The notes under the pieces are model-generated. The model saw only the letters and a list, made by a program, of their open reading frames with translations. It was not told the origin of the DNA and did not search any database. The translations under genes and the position numbers were made by a program. Below, piece by piece: positions 12,377 through 16,923 of a DNA stretch of 16,923 nt. Each line of letters opens with the position of its first letter. Position 1 is the first letter of the stretch. Origin of the DNA: an uncultured Collinsella sp. Lineage in GTDB: Bacteria; Actinomycetota; Coriobacteriia; Coriobacteriales; Coriobacteriaceae. Location of the stretch: positions 1-16,923 of the forward strand of contig URUI01000045.1 of the NCBI GenBank assembly GCA_900551015.1, given 5' to 3'.

Positions 12377-13315
12377 ATGCTCGATCAGGCTTATTCTCGT
12401 CGTCAGTTCCTCGGCCTCGCTGGTGGTCTTGCCAGCATCGTCGGTCTCAGCCTCGTTGGCTGCGGTGGCTCCAACGCCGCCAACACCGCTGCTGAGGGTA
12501 GCGCCGCTGCCGCCGAGTCCGTCTCGGGCGAGGTGACCTACGACGGTGCCTCCTCGTTCCAGGCTCTCGTCGAGGCTGCTGCCGAGAAGTTCATGGATGC
12601 CAACCCCGACGTCTCCATCTCCGGCTCGGGCAACGGTTCGGGCAAGGGTCTGACCGCTGTCGCCGCTGGCACCGTCACCATCGGTAACTCCGACGTCTTC
12701 GCCGAGACCAAGCTCGAGGCCGACCAGGTCAAGAACCTCGTCGACCACGAGGTCGCCGTCGTGGGCATGGGCCCCGTCGTCTCCAAGAACGTGACGGTCG
12801 ACGACCTGTCCCTCGAGCAGCTCAAGGGCATCTTCTCCGGCCAGATCACCAATTGGAAGGAGGTCGGCGGCGATGACGCCAAGATCGTCGTCCTCAACCG
12901 CAAGGCCGGCTCCGGCACCCGCGCCACCTTCGAGGCCGCCGTCTTTGGTGGCGAGGCCGTCGACTTTAAGGGTGACGCCGAGCTCGACAAGTCCGGCGAC
13001 GTCCAGACCCAGATGGCCAGCACCGACAACGCCATCTCCTACCTCGACTTCTCGCACTTCGACGACTCCAAGTTCAACGCCATCAAGGTCGAGGGCGTGG
13101 AGCCCAAGAGCGCAAACGTCACCGACGACTCCTTCAAGATCTGGGCGACCGAGCACATGTATTGCTCCAAAGACGCCGACGAGGCCACCACGGCCTTCCT
13201 GAAGTTCATGCTTTCCGACGACGTCCAAGGCAAACTCGTCGAGGAGCAGGGCTTTATCCCCGTCTCTGCCATGAAGGTCGTCAAGGACGCCAGCGGCAAG
13301 GTCTCCGCTAAATAG
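12377..13315 (+). CDS. pstS: Phosphate ABC transporter substrate-binding lipoprotein PstS
   Basis: This captures phosphate outside the membrane and hands it to PstCA. ATG at 12377 follows GAAAGGAAGATC; the longer frame upstream adds 30 non-conserved residues. The 312-residue product begins with an SRRQFLG twin-arginine motif (7-13), a hydrophobic stretch and the lipobox LVGC, giving lipidated Cys29. An Ala/Ser/Glu linker follows. Phosphate-binding features are SGSGNGSGKGL (about 75-85), GNSDVFAE, VGMGPVVSKNV, GIFSGQITNWKEVGG and NRKAGSGTRATFE. The codon choice is strongly biased to GC-rich, frequent codons, as expected of a highly expressed protein. It is the first gene of pstSCAB. Confidence 0.93.
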   Translation: MLDQAYSRRQFLGLAGGLASIVGLSLVGCGGSNAANTAAEGSAAAAESVSGEVTYDGASSFQALVEAAAEKFMDANPDVSISGSGNGSGKGLTAVAAGTVTIGNSDVFAETKLEADQVKNLVDHEVAVVGMGPVVSKNVTVDDLSLEQLKGIFSGQITNWKEVGGDDAKIVVLNRKAGSGTRATFEAAVFGGEAVDFKGDAELDKSGDVQTQMASTDNAISYLDFSHFDDSKFNAIKVEGVEPKSANVTDDSFKIWATEHMYCSKDADEATTAFLKFMLSDDVQGKLVEEQGFIPVSAMKVVKDASGKVSAK

Positions 13316-13339
13316 GTAATCGCCCCGGAAAGGTTTGCA

Positions 13340-14248
13340 ATGGCAAAACAGCTGCCAAAGCGCGACCTTGAGAACGTGGGCCTGGGCGTCACGGGCGCGT
13401 GCGTAGCGCTCGTGACGCTTGTCGTTGCCGCGCTCATCTTTATGGTCGCCCAAAAGGGCCTCTCGGCTTTTCTCAAGGACGGCGTTTCGGTCGTCGAGTT
13501 CTTCACCGGCACCAAGTGGGACCTGGCCAACACAGCCGAGGACGGCCTGCCCTACACCGGCGCCCTGCCCTTGATCGTCACCTCGTTTGCGGTCATGGTA
13601 CTCTCCACGCTCATCGCGCTGCCCATCGCCATCGGCTCCGCCATCTTTGCGGTCGAGATCCAGCCCAAATTTGGCTCCAAGGTCTTTCAGCCGCTTATTG
13701 AGCTTTTGACCGGTATTCCCTCGGTCGTCTTTGGCCTGATCGGCTTTCACGTGGTCGTCGGCCTTATGAAGAGCGTTTTCCACGTGAGCACGGGTCTGGG
13801 TATCTTGCCCGGCGCTATCGTGCTGGCAGTCATGATTCTGCCGACGATGACCACGCTTTCGGTCGATGGCCTGCGCGCTGTGCCCGACAGCTACCGTCAG
13901 GGCTCGCTCGCGCTGGGCTACACCCGCTGGCAGACCATCTGGCACGTGGTGCTCAAGTCCGCCATGCCGTCGCTCATGACCGCGGTCATCCTTGGCATGA
14001 CCCGCGCCTTTGGCGAAACGCTCGCCGTGCGCATGGTTATCGGCGGCATCGAGGCCATGCCGACGTCGCTGCTGTCGCCTGCCTCGACCATTACCACCAC
14101 GCTCACCACGTCCATGGCGGTCTATGCCGAGGGCTCGGCCCAGGACGACGTTCTGTGGGCGCTCGGTCTGCTGCTGATGGGCATGAGCCTCATCTTTATC
14201 CTGATCATCCACCTTATCGGCCGCAAGGGGGCGAAGGCTCGTGGCTAG
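13340..14248 (+). CDS. pstC: Phosphate ABC transporter permease PstC
   Basis: A 302-residue inner-membrane permease, 24 bp after pstS, with AAAGG seven bases before its ATG. Hydrophobic segments are visible at about 14-36, 74-105, 118-142, 155-175, 208-232 and 272-294. The cytoplasmic loop ALGYTRWQTIWHVVLKSAMP with the following FGET (about 191-226) is the EAA motif that docks on PstB. LTGIPSVVFGLIG (123-135) is a PstC signature. It forms the channel with PstA. Confidence 0.93.
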   Translation: MAKQLPKRDLENVGLGVTGACVALVTLVVAALIFMVAQKGLSAFLKDGVSVVEFFTGTKWDLANTAEDGLPYTGALPLIVTSFAVMVLSTLIALPIAIGSAIFAVEIQPKFGSKVFQPLIELLTGIPSVVFGLIGFHVVVGLMKSVFHVSTGLGILPGAIVLAVMILPTMTTLSVDGLRAVPDSYRQGSLALGYTRWQTIWHVVLKSAMPSLMTAVILGMTRAFGETLAVRMVIGGIEAMPTSLLSPASTITTTLTTSMAVYAEGSAQDDVLWALGLLLMGMSLIFILIIHLIGRKGAKARG

Positions 14249-15167
14249 CACGCGCATCCACATCGACGAGGCGAGACTCGGGCTTGTCCAAAAGCAGGAC
14301 CGCATCGCCACGGGCGTGCTGACGGCGATTGTCGCCATCGTCATGCTTATCGTCGTCTCCATGGTGGCCTACATCCTGTTCGAGGGTATCTCGACGCTGT
14401 TCCAGCCGGGCTTTCTCACGCAGCCCGCACGCGCCAACGGAACGCAGGGCGGCGTGCTCTACCAGCTGTTCGACTCGTTCTATCTGCTGCTGATCACCCT
14501 GATCATCTCGGTGCCCATCAGCCTGGGCGGCGCGGTCTTTTTGGTTGAGTACGCGCCCGATGGGCCTATTCGCGACATCGCCTCGACCGCCATCGAGACG
14601 CTGTCCTCGCTGCCCTCCATTGTCGTAGGCATGTTCGGCTTTCTGGTGTTCTCGGTGCAGCTGGGCTGGAAGTACTCCATCATCTCCGGCGCCGTCGCGC
14701 TCACCATGTTCAACATCCCCATCCTGGTGCGCGTGATTCAGCAGGCGCTCGAGGACGTGCCGCAGGCCCAGCGCGATGCATGCCTGGCCATGGGCCTCAC
14801 TCGCTGGGAGGCCACACTGCACATCCTGATTCCCGAGGCCATGCCCGCCATCGTGACCGGCATCGTGCTTTCGGCCGGCCGCGTGTTTGGCGAGGCCGCG
14901 GCGCTGCTCTTTACCTCGGGCATGAGCTCGCCGGTTCGCCTGAACTTCTTGAGTTTTAACCTGTCGAGCCCCGCCTGCGCCTGGAACGTGTTCCGTCCCG
15001 GCGAGTCGCTGGCCGTGCACATCTACAAGATCTATGGCGAGGGCAGCCCCGAGGCCCAGCAGATCGTCTGGGGCACCGCGGCACTGCTGATGATTTGCGT
15101 GCTGCTGTTTAACGTAGTCGCCCGTATCGTGGGCAAGCAACTGGCAAGGAAGATGACGGCCGAATGA
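14241..15167 (+). CDS. pstA: Phosphate ABC transporter permease PstA
   Basis: A 308-residue permease whose GTG start overlaps the last eight bases of pstC, with GGGGGCGAAGG upstream. Hydrophobic segments lie at about 22-47, 77-103, 124-141, 147-168, 198-224 and 277-298. ETLSSLPSIVVGMFG (119-133) and the EAA loop MGLTRWEATLHILIPEAMP (184-202) with RVFGEAA (214-220) are typical of PstA. The overlap points to translational coupling so that PstC and PstA are made in equal amounts. Confidence 0.93.
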   Translation: MASTRIHIDEARLGLVQKQDRIATGVLTAIVAIVMLIVVSMVAYILFEGISTLFQPGFLTQPARANGTQGGVLYQLFDSFYLLLITLIISVPISLGGAVFLVEYAPDGPIRDIASTAIETLSSLPSIVVGMFGFLVFSVQLGWKYSIISGAVALTMFNIPILVRVIQQALEDVPQAQRDACLAMGLTRWEATLHILIPEAMPAIVTGIVLSAGRVFGEAAALLFTSGMSSPVRLNFLSFNLSSPACAWNVFRPGESLAVHIYKIYGEGSPEAQQIVWGTAALLMICVLLFNVVARIVGKQLARKMTAE

Positions 15168-16039
15168 GCGATATGAATGCAACGCCCGCAACCGAGGCGG
15201 CCACGTCCGACACCCCCCAGGACTTTCTGTCGAGCGTGGGGGAGAGCGAGAGGCGCGTGCGCGTGAGCGGCAAGGCAGTGAGCGACGAGGTCGTGCTCTC
15301 CGCCAAGGACGTCAACGTGTACTATGGCGACCACCATGCGCTGCACAATACGTCGCTCGACTTCCACAAGGGTGAGATCACGGCGCTCATCGGGCCTTCG
15401 GGCTGCGGCAAGTCGACCTTCTTGCGTAGCCTCAACCTGATGAATCGCGAGATTCGCCGCTGTCGCGTGGAGGGCGAGATCAACTACCGCGGGCGCAACG
15501 TGAACACCAAGACCGAGAACACGTACGAGCTGCGTCGCTCCATCGGCATGGTGTTCCAGCAGCCAAACCCCTTCCGCAAGTCCATTCGCGACAACATCAC
15601 CTTTGCGCCCAAGCGCCACGGCATCACCGACCGTGACGAGCTCGACCGCATGGTCGAGGAAAGTCTGCGCGGTGCCGCGCTGTGGGACGAGGTCAAAGAC
15701 AAGCTCGACAAGAGCGCCTACGCGCTTTCGGGCGGTCAGCAGCAGCGTCTGTGCATTGCGCGCACGCTGGCGCTCAACCCCGACGTAATCCTGTTTGACG
15801 AGCCCTGCTCGGCGCTCGACCCCATCTCGACGCTGGCGATCGAGGACCTCATGTCGTCGATCGTGGCCGACCGCGCCATCGTCATCGTGACGCACAACAT
15901 GGAGCAGGCGTCGCGCGTGTCCAACCGCACGGCGTTTTTCTACATGGGCGATATGGTCGAGTACGACGAGACCGACGAGATTTTCCAACGGCCCAAGGAT
16001 AAGCGGCTGAATGATTACCTCACCGGCATGTTCTCCTAG
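15164..16039 (+). CDS. pstB: Phosphate ABC transporter ATPase PstB
   Basis: Start and upstream stop overlap as ATGA, so translation is coupled to pstA. The 291-residue cytoplasmic ATPase has Walker A GPSGCGKST (77-85), Q-loop FQQPNPF (131-137), signature LSGGQQQRLCIAR (188-200), Walker B VILFDEP (208-214) and H-loop His244. About 43 residues precede the ABC core (VVLSAKDVNVYYG), rich in Thr, Ser and Glu and longer than in many PstB proteins; a later internal start is possible but lacks a better ribosome site. Two hairpins follow, and no phoU is seen directly downstream. Confidence 0.93.
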   Translation: MSDMNATPATEAATSDTPQDFLSSVGESERRVRVSGKAVSDEVVLSAKDVNVYYGDHHALHNTSLDFHKGEITALIGPSGCGKSTFLRSLNLMNREIRRCRVEGEINYRGRNVNTKTENTYELRRSIGMVFQQPNPFRKSIRDNITFAPKRHGITDRDELDRMVEESLRGAALWDEVKDKLDKSAYALSGGQQQRLCIARTLALNPDVILFDEPCSALDPISTLAIEDLMSSIVADRAIVIVTHNMEQASRVSNRTAFFYMGDMVEYDETDEIFQRPKDKRLNDYLTGMFS

Positions 16040-16057
16040 TCCGGGACATGCTTGAGG

Positions 16058-16083
16058 CCCGCGGCGGCCACGGTTGCCGCGGG
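16058..16083 (+). other. GC-rich hairpin after pstB
   Basis: CCCGCGGC (16058-16065) pairs with GCCGCGGG (16076-16083) around a ten-base loop. It lacks a T tract and sits just before the main terminator, so it probably adds 3'-end stability to the pst mRNA. Confidence 0.5.
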
Positions 16084-16095
16084 ACTGATTGGAGA

Positions 16096-16132
16096 GGCGG
16101 GTCATCTCTTGCGGGAGATGGCCCGCCTTTTT
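16096..16132 (+). terminator. Rho-independent terminator of pstSCAB
   Basis: GGCGGG-T-CATCTC pairs with GAGATG-G-CCCGCC (13 bp with one T-G wobble) around a six-base loop, followed directly by TTTTT. A classic intrinsic terminator 57 bp after the pstB stop codon. Confidence 0.9.
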
Positions 16133-16157
16133 GTGTCGTGTGCTGGTGCGCTTGCCC

Positions 16158-16198
16158 AAAACCACCACGAAGGCGCCCGTCCCCTTTGTGGTGGTTTT
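16158..16198. repeat. Hairpin with a GTCCCC loop (family 2) before the ABC-F gene
   Basis: AAAACCACCAC (16158-16168) pairs perfectly with GTGGTGGTTTT (16188-16198), extending inward by three more pairs (one wobble). The loop is GGCGCCCGTCCCC. TATCAT at 16202-16207 just downstream could be a -10 box for the ABC-F gene, in which case GTCCCC would occupy the -35 position (17-bp spacing). Confidence 0.6.
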
Positions 16199-16242
16199 CG
16201 CTATCATGGAGAACGTTGAATTTCTACGAAGGAGCAGGGCAT

Positions 16243-16923
16243 ATGGCGATTCTTTTGGGATGCGATTCCGTCAGCCTAGAGTTTCCCACCAAGCATATTT
16301 TCGATAGCGTGACGCTCGGCGTGGGCGAGGGCGACCGCATTGGTATTGTCGGTAAAAACGGCGACGGCAAGTCGACGCTGCTGAGCGTGCTCGCCGGCAC
16401 GCTGGAGCCCGACGACGGCCGCGTGACGCACCGCCGCGACACCACGATCGGATTGCTCGGCCAAAAGGACAACCTGGTCGATACCGACACCGTGCATCAT
16501 GCCGTCGTGGGCGACACGCCCGAGTATGAGTGGGCGTCGAGTCCGCGTACGCGCCAGATTCTGGCCGGCCTCATCAGCGATGTGCCCTGGGAAGGCACAG
16601 TGGGCGAGCTTTCGGGCGGCCAGCGCCGTCGCGTGGACCTCGCGCGCCTGCTGATCGGCGACTACGACGTGCTCATGCTCGATGAGCCCACCAACCACCT
16701 GGACATGCGTACCATCAACTGGCTTGCGCGTCACTTAAAGGCCCGCTGGCAGCGCGGTCAGGGCGCGATGCTCGTGGTCACGCACGATCGCTGGTTCTTG
16801 GACGAGGTCTGCACCAGCATGTGGGAGGTCCACGACGGCCAGGTCGATCCCTTCGAGGGCGGCTACTCGGCATACATCCTGCAGCGCGTGGAGCGCGACC
16901 GCATGGCCGCCGTCACCGAGGAG
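16243..16923 (+). CDS. ABC-F family ATPase, N-terminal part (runs off the window)
   Basis: The first 227 codons, starting eight bases after AAGGAG. One full ABC domain is present: Walker A GKNGDGKST (37-45), signature LSGGQRRRVDLAR (123-135), Walker B LMLDEPTNHLD (144-154) and switch His181 in VVTHDRWFLDEV. LDEPTNHLD and the absence of membrane segments identify the ABC-F class, soluble proteins with two ABC domains that act on the ribosome (translation factors or antibiotic-resistance proteins). The short distance between Walker A and signature, and the YSAYILQRVER stretch entering the interdomain linker, resemble Uup more than EttA. The subclass cannot be settled without the second half. 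Confidence 0.9.
   Translation, partial: MAILLGCDSVSLEFPTKHIFDSVTLGVGEGDRIGIVGKNGDGKSTLLSVLAGTLEPDDGRVTHRRDTTIGLLGQKDNLVDTDTVHHAVVGDTPEYEWASSPRTRQILAGLISDVPWEGTVGELSGGQRRRVDLARLLIGDYDVLMLDEPTNHLDMRTINWLARHLKARWQRGQGAMLVVTHDRWFLDEVCTSMWEVHDGQVDPFEGGYSAYILQRVERDRMAAVTEE

Noticed and set aside
12263..14362. 699-codon minus-strand frame
   Set aside because: Antisense of pstS and pstC. Its Gly/Asp/His-rich composition reflects the biased codons of pstS on the other strand.
1..16923. CRISPR array, tRNA, rRNA, integrase or transposase
   Set aside because: No regularly spaced repeats, no cloverleaf-like sequence and no recombinase motifs were seen on either strand, although short or degenerate RNAs could be missed by eye.

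Overview
The window looks like a chromosomal segment of a high-GC Gram-positive gut bacterium, most probably a Collinsella or close relative (Coriobacteriia). This is inferred from GC-rich codon use, strong Shine-Dalgarno sites, Tat/lipoprotein export of PstS, and a bile-acid 12-alpha-hydroxysteroid dehydrogenase. No rRNA or tRNA is present to confirm it.

Layout. (1) 1-740: the last 27 codons of the membrane protease RseP, then a start site and about 16 codons that look like IspG. The IspG reading breaks off near 193 and is replaced by an acidic Ala/Asp/Glu-rich protein on the minus strand. This is a rearrangement or an assembly junction. (2) 1035-1835: a short-chain dehydrogenase closely resembling bile-acid 12-alpha-HSDH. 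About 440 bp packed with inverted repeats and terminators follow. (3) 2277-4372: tgt (tRNA-guanine transglycosylase) and a LOG-family phosphoribohydrolase. (4) 4400-8720: a lower-GC accessory island with a DinJ/YafQ-type toxin-antitoxin pair and, convergent to it, a 1003-residue protein with a TOTE-type archaeo-eukaryotic primase domain, an SF2 helicase and a degenerate phospholipase-D-like domain. About 700 bp without a convincing gene follow, holding a 29/30-bp inverted repeat pair, two smaller palindromes and a terminator. (5) 8886-12057: degV on the minus strand, divergent from a HAD phosphatase and a PepV-like M20 dipeptidase. (6) 12377-16039: the phosphate uptake operon pstSCAB, tightly spaced and overlapping, ending in a classic terminator with no phoU directly behind. 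(7) 16243-end: the first 227 codons of an ABC-F ATPase.

The core genes are housekeeping: envelope proteolysis, isoprenoid synthesis, tRNA modification, lipid binding, peptide turnover, phosphate uptake and ribosome-associated ATPase. The accessory part holds a probable conflict/defence protein beside a toxin-antitoxin module. A second layer is a set of dispersed intergenic hairpins of at least two families. They sit at gene ends, and two of them supply the stop codons of neighbouring genes.
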